From: Engelhardtia mirabilis
Lineage (GTDB): Bacteria > Planctomycetota > UBA1135 > GCA-002686595
Length of the DNA stretch: 64,000 nucleotides
Direction of reading: 5' to 3'
Assembly (NCBI GenBank): GCA_007751255.1
Contig: CP036296.1
Coordinates: 1,736,001-1,800,000 of the forward strand
Below the pieces are notes generated by a model that saw only the letters and a list, made by a program, of their open reading frames with translations, had not been told where the DNA came from and searched no databases. Below, one piece after another: positions 44,718-52,675 of the stretch (position 1 is the stretch's first letter; each line of letters begins with the position of its first letter). The translations under genes were made by a program, and so were the position numbers.

Positions 44718-45055
44718 GACCCGAGCACGCAGAGCAGGCGACGAAGCGCAACCTCGTCGAAGTCACGCCGCAGGCGCAGCGACAGACCCGAGGGCAGCAC
44801 CAGCTCGATCAGGGTTGCGTCGGCGCCCTCCGTTGGGGCCGGCTCCTCGAGCCGAAGCTCGAAGAAGGGTTCCGGTCGGAGACGCTTTGCCCGGCGACGT
44901 TCGGCCGCCCGAGCGTTGTAGAGGCTCCAAGGCTTCACTCCCTTGGAGCGGGCGAACGCGGCCAAGCTGACATCGGACCTGGAGTGCTCCTTCAGCAGCG
45001 TGAGTGCCTCCTCGGCCGGGACTGAACGGGGCAGGGAGTTCGAGTTGGGGTTCAT
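44711..45055 (-). CDS. tnpA: IS66 accessory protein TnpA
   Basis: This is a 114-residue DNA-binding helix-turn-helix protein (DVSLAAFARSKGVKPWSLYN), closely similar to 9199-9543. First gene of the IS66 operon, 57 bp inside the right terminal repeat. Confidence 0.92.
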   Translation of the reverse strand: MNPNSNSLPRSVPAEEALTLLKEHSRSDVSLAAFARSKGVKPWSLYNARAAERRRAKRLRPEPFFELRLEEPAPTEGADATLIELVLPSGLSLRLRRDFDEVALRRLLCVLGSC

Positions 45056-45112
45056 CCCGCGCAGCCTCGGGTCTCCCGACGGGCGCGCAAGATGGGGTCA
45101 CCGGACACGTAC

Positions 45113-45240
45113 TACGCAGGGCATGCGCGATCCAGGGGCATCGAATCAGGGGCATCGAATCAGGGGCAAGGGCAGCAACAGTTAGTGAACGCATCCATCG
45201 AGAGGCGGCGGCGGGCGGGTCATTCACCCATTCACCCTTT
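45113..45240 (+). repeat. IS1-like 3' tail (type 1)
   Basis: gcatgcgcgatccagggg and gcagcaacagttagtgaacg, as at 24505-24600 and 57645-57700. The gcatcgaatcagggg unit is present twice. 45241-45360 holds nothing recognised. Confidence 0.75.
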
Positions 45241-45360
45241 GACGTCAAGGTGGATGTGGATGACCTTGACCGGGTGATCCGCGCACACGAGGGCACGCTC
45301 TCTGGTGGATCGATCACGAGCCTGACGCGCGACCCCTGCAATCACTCACGGCGATCTTGC

Positions 45361-45960
45361 CTACTCACTCAGGCTTAGCTGGCCACCAAATAGGATCGAA
45401 GCGCATGTCAGACCGATCGTTCCCGTCGATACGAGCAAGCCGTATGCGAGCACAAAGCAAGCCTTCGACAAGGCCCGACTCAACCTCGGCCAGACCTTAT
45501 CCGGATCGTAGGCTGCCCCGAGGAACAACTCTTGAATGGTAAGCCCACGCTGACGCCGCTTCTGCGATGCTGCCTGGGTCAACCAGAAGCCACCTATAAT
45601 CTTCTCAGAGTGGGTCTCATTGGGCGCCGTCGCCACTACACGTTCATAGGTAAAAACAGCTACAAGAATGCCGTAGATGACCAGGCTTACCACACAGCTG
45701 GCGCCCAACCCGACCGAGACCTCAGTAAGAAGACGCACCTTAGCAGGATCGCGCATCCAGTACCAGATTGCCGCGATCCCAATTGCTGAGAGCAGACCCG
45801 TTGCCTTCCGAGAGCCACCTGGCAGATCCTCTTCAACTGGCTCCCATCGAGCCTTCCCTCTCCATGCCGCCGCGATCGCAGCCATTGCAGAGAGTAGAGA
45901 CCCCGCGGCAGCAACAGTCTGCGCGAGCGGTCCATAGTCGGCATCAGCCAGGCCAGTCAC
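45361..45960 (-). CDS. Four-helix membrane protein, second gene of a two-gene unit
   Basis: This is a 199-residue protein. Predicted membrane helices at about 12-31, 53-68, 81-104 (GLGASCVVSLVIYGILVAVF) and 170-194 (FVLAYGLLVSTGTIGLTCAS). Between helices 3 and 4 is a soluble loop with KIIGGFWLTQAASQKRRQRG and LTIQELFLGAAYDPDKVWPR, a pattern I associate with membrane proteins of unknown function in accessory loci, but I cannot name a family. Its ATG overlaps the stop of the upstream gene by 4 bp, so the two are translationally coupled. Lower GC than flanking IS elements. A pore-forming or membrane-disrupting effector role is possible but purely inferred. Confidence 0.7.
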   Translation of the reverse strand: MTGLADADYGPLAQTVAAAGSLLSAMAAIAAAWRGKARWEPVEEDLPGGSRKATGLLSAIGIAAIWYWMRDPAKVRLLTEVSVGLGASCVVSLVIYGILVAVFTYERVVATAPNETHSEKIIGGFWLTQAASQKRRQRGLTIQELFLGAAYDPDKVWPRLSRALSKACFVLAYGLLVSTGTIGLTCASILFGGQLSLSE

Positions 45961-46655
45961 GGCGCACTCAATGTAGCGGTGTGCCGGGGGGGGACGTCAT
46001 ACTCTCCGTGATCCCAGTACGTCAAGCCACCCGGCTCCTCCAGGGCGAAAATGTAACGTCCGGGCTGAAGCCACTGGACGACCGGAGATGTAGGCGATCC
46101 GAAGACCGTGTGCGGGCAGACGAAGTATGCCGGAGAATAGAACACCCGCAGACCGTTCCGATTCGCGTGAACAGTGAATCGCATGCCCGGGTCGCCAGAG
46201 ATGTCTGATCGGCGTGCATCGAACCGAGCCTGAAGAAAGTCAACAAGTCGGCGTGAGAATGATCTTAACAACTCGCCAGAGGAGACCAACTGGGTCGCGG
46301 GGGTTGAGGGCGAAGAGAACCATCTCGACGCCAAATGATTCAAGAGGTCGGCGATGTGTCCCCTACGCAGTCCCAAGTCATGTGTGGAGAGTCGATTGGA
46401 CTCGTAGAACCCAGCCATCTCGAGCTGCGTCGACCAGTCAATCGCAACTGGATCCCCTCCTGAACGGATAAGGCACGGGATCTCGCCAACTCCTGCTTCG
46501 CGCAGCTGATAGAGCATCGACCGAAACCGCTCAACAGATAGCTCAACGTCGGCAAGAAAGACATCACGCTTCCTGAGAAAGGCCGACGGGCCTCGAGCCG
46601 CGAAACCGAGAAGCTCCGCTGCTACTTCATTGGCAAGTCCCAAACTATCGTCCAC
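45957..46655 (-). CDS. Unknown soluble protein, first gene of a two-gene unit
   Basis: This is a 232-residue protein. The N-terminal 170 residues are helical (GLANEVAAELLGFAARGPSA, VELSVERFRSMLYQLREAGV). The C-terminal 60 are beta-rich with aromatic residues (FYSPAYFVCPHTVFG, WLQPGRYIFALEEPGGLTYW), reminiscent of a small beta-sandwich. No family recognised. Coupled by a 4-bp overlap to the membrane protein gene downstream. Upstream lies a truncated IS3 element, so the promoter may be within 46656-46740. Confidence 0.65.
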   Translation of the reverse strand: MDDSLGLANEVAAELLGFAARGPSAFLRKRDVFLADVELSVERFRSMLYQLREAGVGEIPCLIRSGGDPVAIDWSTQLEMAGFYESNRLSTHDLGLRRGHIADLLNHLASRWFSSPSTPATQLVSSGELLRSFSRRLVDFLQARFDARRSDISGDPGMRFTVHANRNGLRVFYSPAYFVCPHTVFGSPTSPVVQWLQPGRYIFALEEPGGLTYWDHGEYDVPPRHTATLSAP

Positions 46656-46789
46656 CAGTCCTCCTTAGATTTGTTTCGCACGAACGAGATGGGGCGCTGC
46701 TACTCGCTCAGCAGGAGGTTACTCCGTGAGGATGAGCTGAAACTACCTCAGAGCGGGGAATTTGGGGCGGCGACAGAGGTCCTGTGAGT

Positions 46790-47252
46790 ACGTGTCCGGC
46801 CGGGCCGTGCAGAGCTTTGAGTGATCGTCGACGACGGCGAAGACCCGCAGGGCTCGTCCATCGGTCATGGAGTCGGACAGGAAGTCCATCGACCAGCAGT
46901 CGTTCATGGCCTCCGCCGGCGGCTTGGCCTGCCTGGGGGCCTGTGAGGGGCGATTGCGGCGCCTGCGCCGCACAGCGAGCCCCAGGGACTGACACAGCCG
47001 CCAGATCCGCTTGTGGTTCACGAGGAAGCCCTCGCGGCGCAGCATGATCGTCAGTCGCCGGTAGCCGAATCGCGGTCGTTCGCCAGCGAGCTCGACGAGC
47101 CGCTCTACGAGTCCTTCGATCGGCTCAGCCACGCTCCGATACTGCTGGACCGACCTGGGCTGCCCCGCCAAGCTGCAGGCTCGGCGCTCGCTCAGGCCGA
47201 AGCGGGCACGGAAGTGCTCGACCACGGCCCGGCGCCCGGCGGGGCTCACCAT
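46790..47252 (-). pseudogene. IS3 OrfB integrase, truncated
   Basis: The frame reads FSxSERRACSLAGQPRS-type start, GERPRFGYRRLTIMLRREGF, NHKRIWRLCQSLGLAVRRRR, then DCWSMDFLSDSMTDGRALRV (first catalytic D) and VVDDHSKLC, after which the sequence turns into unrelated DNA ending in a stop at 46743. The second D and E are missing. Confidence 0.87.
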
Positions 47253-47512
47253 TTTTTTCCGAGGGCCGACTTGAGAGCCTCACGGTCGAGCGAGAGGTCG
47301 GCGACCATTTGCTTCAGACGCCGATTCTCGTCCTCCAGCTCCTTCAGGCGCTTCGCCTCGTTCACCTCGAGGCCGCCGTACTTCGCTCGCCAGTTGTAGA
47401 TCGTCTGCGTGCTGATCCCGTGCTCGCGGGACAGGTCGGCGACCTTCGCGCCGCCCTCTGCCTGCTTCAGAATCTCGATGATCTGAGCCTCGGTGAATCG
47501 ACTCTTCCGCAT
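47246..47512 (-). CDS. IS3-family transposase OrfA
   Basis: This is an 88-residue protein: helix-turn-helix RFTEAQIIEILKQAEGGAKV to GISTQTIYNWRAKYGG, then leucine zipper LKELEDENRRLKQMVADL. It ends GKKW with a TGA. The orfB frame starts in the preceding -1 phase at an A7 slippery run, which would allow programmed frameshifting to an OrfAB fusion. OrfB is truncated, so only OrfA can be made. Confidence 0.9.
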   Translation of the reverse strand: MRKSRFTEAQIIEILKQAEGGAKVADLSREHGISTQTIYNWRAKYGGLEVNEAKRLKELEDENRRLKQMVADLSLDREALKSALGKKW

Positions 47513-47631
47513 GGGGCCCTCCGGACTGGTTCTACACCGAGATCCAAGTTCCGGGTGGCCCGAGATTCCGGGGCTGCCTCACTCTGGCGCCGTGATCACG
47601 GCCCGTCCAGATGGCCTGACCGGACCCGTAC

Positions 47632-47867
47632 CCCGCTCCGGCCTACGGCCTCCGCGGGCCCTCGGCGCCGCGACCACCCACGACCCCACAAGCCCAAGCC
47701 AAGACCCCAAGCCAAGACCCCAAGCCAAGACCCCAAGCCAAGACCCCAAGCCAAGACCCCAAGCCAAGACCCCAAGCCAAGACCCCAAGCCAAGACCCCA
47801 AGCCACCGGGCATCCTCGGCATAGCTAGTCCCGGCCCTCAGCTGGCTCCGAAGACCCGACCACCTCT
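47632..47867. repeat. Palindromic element, copy 3 (tip and right arm) with expanded tandem repeats
   Basis: Starts at ccccgctccggcctacgg (tip), continues gcgggccctcgg, gcgaccacccacgacccc, then the tandem array, gggcatcctcggcatagct and the end gctccgaagacccgacc/acctct. The left arm is replaced by an IS3 end. It stops 1 bp before the stop codon of the TIR-like gene. Confidence 0.8.
47693..47805. repeat. 13-bp tandem repeat array (about 8-9 units)
   Basis: Perfect copies of aagccaagacccc. The same place in the copy at 49815-50109 has about one and a half units, so this is an expansion inside the palindromic element. Confidence 0.9.
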
Positions 47868-47868
47868 G

Positions 47869-49773
47869 TCAGCCTCGGCCGGGCCTACGCCGAAGTGCGA
47901 ACACGATCATCCGTGTGTCGACGCGAGCCTGGTGGACGACTTCAAGTCCAGCTTGATCGAAAAGTGCTTGAAGGAGATCCAATCTAGGGGACCAAGCTCG
48001 AATGCGCTTCCTGGATACCTCATCGTAGAGATGGGCGACAATGCGATCACGTTCCACTGCATGCTTAGTCCAGGTGCTCAGAAGAAGCAGTCCTTTGGAG
48101 TCCAGAAGCTCCACAATCCGAGAAAGCGCCAATCTCAGCGATCGGTCACCATCCCAAGCAAGGTGGCTAATAGTGCCCATCATTGCAGTCACGAGCTCAA
48201 ACGGGCCTGACAGCTCTGCCACTGAGGTATCAAACAGATCTACTGGCTCAATCCTAATGCTCATCGGCGGCGGCTCGTGTGTGAGGCATTGGCCCTTTGC
48301 CACCAGTATGCAATCGTCGTCGCTGTCAATTCCAGTAATCCGGCAACTCGGATCGAGAGCCTCGCTGCGCTTAAGGGCCAAGGGGTACCGTCCGGTGCAT
48401 GTTCCGATGTCCAGGTAGCTCCTGAACTTGCCCCACATTTCCGAATCTCGAATCAATTGTAGGGCGGCCTGTAGCTCTTGGCTCTTAAGCTCGCGAGCAT
48501 CCTGATCTGGAGGGTCCACGTAAAGTCCCAGTGCAGCCTGCTTCATGTCGATGCGCTGGTCGAAGTACCGGATCGCCTCGTCGAGCCGGAGAAGGAAGTC
48601 GCTAGCAGGCATGGCTGATTGCCACAGATCTGTAAAGTAGGTAGAGGCAACTTCGAGGATGCGATCGAACAGCGCGTAAGCGTGCGTGTACGCGCGAACT
48701 CCCGTGACGCGGCCCACCCGCCCACCGTCGAAGAGGTCAACTCGTTTTGAGTCATAAATTGCGAGTTCGGTGTCCCCTTCGACGAACCCCTCTAGCTCAG
48801 CGAGAAACCCTCCGTGCCGGTGCGAAGGAGGGGGGTAGGTGACCTTGGTGGTGCATCCCGCGTCCTCAAGCGCACTGATTCGGGAACGCAGGCGTCTGTG
48901 GGCGTGCCGGAGCTGCTGAATGGAAGGGTTGTCGTCAATCCGCCGGAAGTGTTCTAGCGCCGAAACCTGGAGCCGAAGCTCCGTGCGCTCGGGGGCAGCC
49001 AAGATGATCAGTCGTCGTGCGCTTCCCTCCTTTGCACTAGTGCGCCTTAGCATGTCCAAGTTTGCTTCAACGAGCCTTTCTGATCTCGGGCGCGTCCAGA
49101 ATCCAGAGGTGAGGTATGTTGTCGTCCAAAACCGACTTTCTACAGATCCTAGTCCTCCGACATATGCATCGAGAGCGCACACCTCGGATTCGATGGCAAT
49201 GGGTGCGCGTTGATCTGAATCGCCAAAACTTGCGGAACGGATGAATGCTTCAAGGGTCGAGTGTGCTGACTTGGCGTGCCTGAACACTGCGGGCGCGAGC
49301 CCCAGGCCCGAGTCGACTGGATTGCCGTACTCACGGGGCACGATGCGGCCCCATGCATCGGCGATCTCTTTGATGCTTGGGTCTAACGCCGAAAGGTGGT
49401 GAGGCTGCCCTGACTTAAAGTACGCTACGGTGATCCCCGCCATATCCGTAGGTGTGGCAACATCGCCTTCGCAGAACGCTCTAACGCGCTCTCGCGCAAG
49501 GGCTCCTACGAACATGCCGTACTCAAGTACCACGTTGTCTCTTGTGACGAAGTCGATGCTATTGCGGAATCCACGAGTGTCATCGGCCCCGAAAATGAGG
49601 ACGGCCGCGTCAACCGTCCGGGCGAGTCGAGCAAGTCCCTCCATGGTTGATTCGCTGGGAGGCAGAGCGTTCCACCAAGGGTACACTTCAAAGGTGGGAG
49701 CAAGTTGGTCTGCGACGTACTCAGCCACAGGCCGTTTCTCTTGTGAGCTGCCAATAAACACGCGAGGCTTCAT
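47869..49773 (-). CDS. TIR-like (PF10137-type) domain fused to a SAM-dependent methyltransferase
   Basis: This is a 634-residue protein. Residues 1-125 are a TIR-like nucleotide-binding domain: RVFIGSSQEKRPVAEYVADQ at the start, VLIFGADD, and TRDNVVLEYGMFVGALARER with the putative catalytic Glu84. Domains of this group (Cap12 in CBASS systems) can bind cyclic nucleotides or degrade NAD+. Residues 190-430 are an unrecognised mixed domain (RRLIILAAPERTELRLQVSA, FDRILEVASTYFTDLW). Residues 450-634 form a class I methyltransferase: motif I YLDIGTCTGRYPLAL, acidic GIDSDDD for SAM ribose, and PFELVTAMMGTISHL at the motif IV position. The combination is unusual. The gene is flanked almost flush by two copies of the palindromic element. 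Lower GC than neighbours. Probably a conflict or anti-phage protein, by inference. Confidence 0.8.
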   Translation of the reverse strand: MKPRVFIGSSQEKRPVAEYVADQLAPTFEVYPWWNALPPSESTMEGLARLARTVDAAVLIFGADDTRGFRNSIDFVTRDNVVLEYGMFVGALARERVRAFCEGDVATPTDMAGITVAYFKSGQPHHLSALDPSIKEIADAWGRIVPREYGNPVDSGLGLAPAVFRHAKSAHSTLEAFIRSASFGDSDQRAPIAIESEVCALDAYVGGLGSVESRFWTTTYLTSGFWTRPRSERLVEANLDMLRRTSAKEGSARRLIILAAPERTELRLQVSALEHFRRIDDNPSIQQLRHAHRRLRSRISALEDAGCTTKVTYPPPSHRHGGFLAELEGFVEGDTELAIYDSKRVDLFDGGRVGRVTGVRAYTHAYALFDRILEVASTYFTDLWQSAMPASDFLLRLDEAIRYFDQRIDMKQAALGLYVDPPDQDARELKSQELQAALQLIRDSEMWGKFRSYLDIGTCTGRYPLALKRSEALDPSCRITGIDSDDDCILVAKGQCLTHEPPPMSIRIEPVDLFDTSVAELSGPFELVTAMMGTISHLAWDGDRSLRLALSRIVELLDSKGLLLLSTWTKHAVERDRIVAHLYDEVSRKRIRAWSPRLDLLQALFDQAGLEVVHQARVDTRMIVFALRRRPGRG

Positions 49774-49814
49774 GAAAGTGGCACGGCAGTAGGTTTGTCG
49801 TTTCGGCCAGTTCT

Positions 49815-50109
49815 GAGGTGGTCGGGTCTTCGGAGCCAGCTGAGGGCCTGGATTCGCTATGCCGAGGATGCCCGGAGGCTTGGCTTGGGTTGGTGGGGTC
49901 GTGAGTGGTCGCAGTCCCGAGGGCCCGCGGAGGCAGTAGGTCGAAGGTCGAAGGTCGAAGGTCGAAGGTCGAAGGTCGAAGGTCGAAGCGGGCCTTCGGG
50001 ACCGCGACCACTCACGACCCTACCAACCCAAGCCAAGACCCCAAGCCACCTGGCATCCTCGGCATAGCTAATCCCGGCTCTCAGCTGGCTCCGAAGACCC
50101 GACCACCTC
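49815..50109. repeat. Palindromic element, copy 2 (complete, about 295 bp)
   Basis: Left arm gaggtggtcgggtcttcgg, agccagctgagggcc, tatgccgaggatgcccgg, gtcgtgagtggtcgc. Right arm is the complement, ending gctccgaagacccgacc/acctct. Between them, 49939-49988 is about seven copies of ggtcgaa beside the tip. Lies 41 bp upstream of the TIR-like gene start and may contain its promoter. Confidence 0.88.
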
Positions 50110-50358
50110 TAGCTGCAGAAGGGGGAAGGAGTTTCGTGGGCGCAACACCCATAACCCAGGGAGGTGCGCGAGACTACGTGTCCCCCCAACTGCGCGAAAG
50201 GTGGTGTCCCCTAACAATGGGCTCACCGGACGCGTACGGAGGGGGCGGCGGGAGTCAGATTCGCGATCGTCGGACATGACCCATGAGCACGTCCGGGCTA
50301 GCTCACATGCCACTGGGGAGGTCAGAGGCCTGCTCGTGGTCTACTACGGAGTCGGTCG
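50110..50358. other. No gene recognised
   Basis: Contains aaggagtttcgtg (also at 37990-38002) and short tracts like IS66 ends (gactacgtgtcccccc, ctcaccggacgcgtac). No frame supported. Confidence 0.35.
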
Positions 50359-51393
50359 TCACCGTAGTGACTGTTCAGTCGCGGAGATCCACTCTCCAAG
50401 CCCCTTGCGAAGCTCACTTGGCTCAGTCCACGACAGATAACGAATCTGCGAGACATCAAAGTGGAGCTGCTTCGACTCGGCTCTCGGACCGTCGACGTGG
50501 TCGGACCTGATTACGTGATATGCACGCTTCCCAAGGCCGCGGGCCAGCCCTGATTCGAAGTAGACCCCCGGATTGTTGTATGTGAGGTCGGCAACTATGA
50601 ACCGTGCGTTCTGAATCTCCGTGATGATTCTATCGGTGATGTAGTCGGTGTGGTCCTGACCGACGATGTTTGCCTCGAGCCCGCAGTCTTGGCATGCCCC
50701 CTTGATTGCCTCGAGTGAGTCCACTCGAAGAGACTCCTCGCCCTCTGGCCATTCAAACTGGGTCGCAACGAACACTCGGCGATCTTCGGAGGCTGCACTA
50801 GGTCGGATCTCCTGCCAGCCTTCGAACGTCATGCGATACTGATCTCGGATCTGGGCCGCAGGAAACGTCCGATCTTGGTTGTTCTCTCCCATCTCTGCGA
50901 TGTGCCCCTTGTTGGCGAGGTAGTCAAGGGCGGCGCGGAGTTCGCTAGTCGATGGAATGCGAGCAAACGCAGAGTCTTGATAGAGGATTGAGGTCTTCTC
51001 CAATGCATCGCCACGCTCTAGTCGCGCTGCAATCGCGCGTAGAAGCTCGAAGGGTTTTCGAGAGTGGTCGACCCGCGAACTCAGCATCGGCTCGATTCCT
51101 ATCGGAACCAAGCCTTCAGTCTCAAGGCGGCGACGAAGGCCTTCGTCGACTTCGCTCTCGGAAACCCAGAATGCCTGTGCGCTTCGTCCGTCGGAGGCAA
51201 CATCTAGGCATGCCCGGGCGCAGTTTGCGAGTCCTTGTTTCGGCAGCCGGTCATTGAGGAAGGTGGTTTCGAGCAGAAACTCGTCGATTGCATACCGGCC
51301 ACAAGCCTCTGATTCGAAGTAGGCTATTCGGCGCTCGAATCTGTCGTGTCGATGCGCAGGTGCACCGGTGAAGATGCACTTGGTGTTTTCCAT
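50359..51393 (-). CDS. Protein with C-terminal nucleoside deoxyribosyltransferase-like/TIR-like domain
   Basis: This is a 344-residue protein. The N-terminus has cysteines in KCIFTG and FESEACGRYAI that could form a small zinc site. Residues 110-195 are helical with a winged-helix-like segment (STSELRAALDYLANKGHIAE). Residues 205-325 carry the nucleoside 2-deoxyribosyltransferase/TIR-superfamily pattern: RRVFVATQF, IITEIQNARFIVADLTYNN, PGVYFESGLARGLGKRAYHV and FDVSQIRYLSW, with Glu280 at the catalytic position. Related domains act on nucleotides or NAD in several conflict systems. Head-to-tail with the TIR-like fusion gene (586 bp apart, separated by a palindromic element). Function not established. 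Confidence 0.75.
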   Translation of the reverse strand: MENTKCIFTGAPAHRHDRFERRIAYFESEACGRYAIDEFLLETTFLNDRLPKQGLANCARACLDVASDGRSAQAFWVSESEVDEGLRRRLETEGLVPIGIEPMLSSRVDHSRKPFELLRAIAARLERGDALEKTSILYQDSAFARIPSTSELRAALDYLANKGHIAEMGENNQDRTFPAAQIRDQYRMTFEGWQEIRPSAASEDRRVFVATQFEWPEGEESLRVDSLEAIKGACQDCGLEANIVGQDHTDYITDRIITEIQNARFIVADLTYNNPGVYFESGLARGLGKRAYHVIRSDHVDGPRAESKQLHFDVSQIRYLSWTEPSELRKGLGEWISATEQSLR

Positions 51394-51647
51394 TGCTTTG
51401 GGGGCTGAGGGCGGGTGAGGCAGCTCTCCCCAGAGAGGGCCACAATCTTCTTGGATCTGCGGCGGGATGCTCGGCGCGCCTTGGTGGTCGGACCGCTGAG
51501 AATCTGGGGTTCACCGTCCAGGGCGAGCAATGATGCCCGGACAAGTCCGGCCGAGCTACCAGCAAGTAAACGCCGACACCCCAATCGAGCGTCCGCAGCA
51601 GCTGCCCCCAACTGCCTCCCACCGGGCTAACATCTGGTTCGCAAAGT
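51394..51647. other. No gene recognised
   Basis: Upstream region of the deoxyribosyltransferase-like gene. No coding frame supported. Confidence 0.35.
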
Positions 51648-51703
<56 letters not shown>

Positions 51704-51925
51704 AGGGTAGGCACGAGCGGACATGTCGGCCAGAGGCGGACATGTCAAGGTTCGGCTGGTCAGGTCCACCCTCAGTTCGGCCAAGCTGGTCCAGCTCAGT
51801 GCCCTCGGAAATCAGTCATTGAGTGCTCGGCAAGGGAGGTTCGGAGCGCCAGAAAGGGGCGCCCAGGAGGGGCTGGAAAAACAGATCCTCCAGTTCGGCC
51901 AAGCTGGTCCACCTCGATCGGGGCA

Positions 51926-52675
51926 TCAGACAGCCTCGCGCCCTTTGGTCGGCGGGTTGCGGTAGGAGCTCCCTTCCATCACCAGGACGTGCGAGTGGTG
52001 GAGCAAGCGGTCCATCGCGGCGGAGGCCATCAGGTCGTCGCGGAAGAGCGGGTACCACTCCTCGATGGCGCGGTTCGACGTGACCACGATCGAGCCCCGC
52101 TCGTAGCGAGCTCGGATCACCTCGTACAGGTCGATCGGCTCGTCACCTTCGAGCGGCCGCAGGCCGAGGTCATCGAGGATCAGCACGTCCGGCGTTGTGT
52201 AACGCAGGAGCCGCTTGTCCCAGCCTTGGTCGGCCCGTGACGACCGCAGCTGGGTGAGCATCCGGTGGGCGGTCGTGTACAGCGCTGAGTGGCCAGCGCG
52301 GCAAGCGCGTTCTCCCAGCGCCTGGGCGATGTGGCTCTTGCCGACGCCGGCAGGCCCGATCAGCAGCACGTTCTCCTGCTTCGCGACGAAGCCACAGGTC
52401 GCGAGGTCGATGATCTTGGTCTTGGGGATCTGCGGGTTGAAGGACCACTCGAAGTCGTCGAGCCGCTTGGTGGTTTCGAAGGTCGCGCGTCGCAAGCGCA
52501 TCTCGAGCTGCTTCGAGTCGCGCCGCTCGACCTCGTCGCTGCAGAGGCGGAAGAGGAATTCGGAGTGGCTGAGATCCGCATCGACGGCTTCCTTCGTGCG
52601 CAGGTCGAGCGTCTGAAGCACGCCCGAGAGCCGGAGCTTCTTGAGTACGGGGACGAGGTCATCGGCGATCGCCAT
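51926..52675 (-). CDS. istB: IS21 helper ATPase IstB (copy D)
   Basis: This is a 249-residue AAA+ protein with the same translation as the copy C protein at 28049-28798, including Walker A GPAGVGKS and Walker B ILDDLGL. Intact. Confidence 0.93.
   Translation of the reverse strand: MAIADDLVPVLKKLRLSGVLQTLDLRTKEAVDADLSHSEFLFRLCSDEVERRDSKQLEMRLRRATFETTKRLDDFEWSFNPQIPKTKIIDLATCGFVAKQENVLLIGPAGVGKSHIAQALGERACRAGHSALYTTAHRMLTQLRSSRADQGWDKRLLRYTTPDVLILDDLGLRPLEGDEPIDLYEVIRARYERGSIVVTSNRAIEEWYPLFRDDLMASAAMDRLLHHSHVLVMEGSSYRNPPTKGREAV

Larger units (their letters stand above)
42665..45112 (-). mobile_element. Complete IS66-family element
   Basis: 2448 bp. Terminal inverted repeats gtacgtgtccggccgtccc (42665) and, complemented, gtacgtgtccggtgacccc (ending 45112). 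It carries tnpA, tnpB and tnpC in the usual order. No 8-bp target duplication is apparent (cctccaag versus tacgcagg), and the right flank is an IS1-like tail. Confidence 0.93.
46743..47631 (-). mobile_element. IS3-family element (IS2/IS51-like), truncated
   Basis: orfA is intact and orfB is cut after the first catalytic aspartate, near gagtacgtgtccggccg at 46786-46802, which looks like an IS66 end. The other end abuts a palindromic element at about 47632. A run of seven A (minus strand, 47252-47258) lies in the orfA/orfB overlap. Confidence 0.8.

Noticed and set aside
47693-47805. Array of short repeats as a CRISPR
   Set aside because: The 13-bp units are contiguous with no spacers and no cas genes are present; it is a tandem repeat inside a palindromic element.
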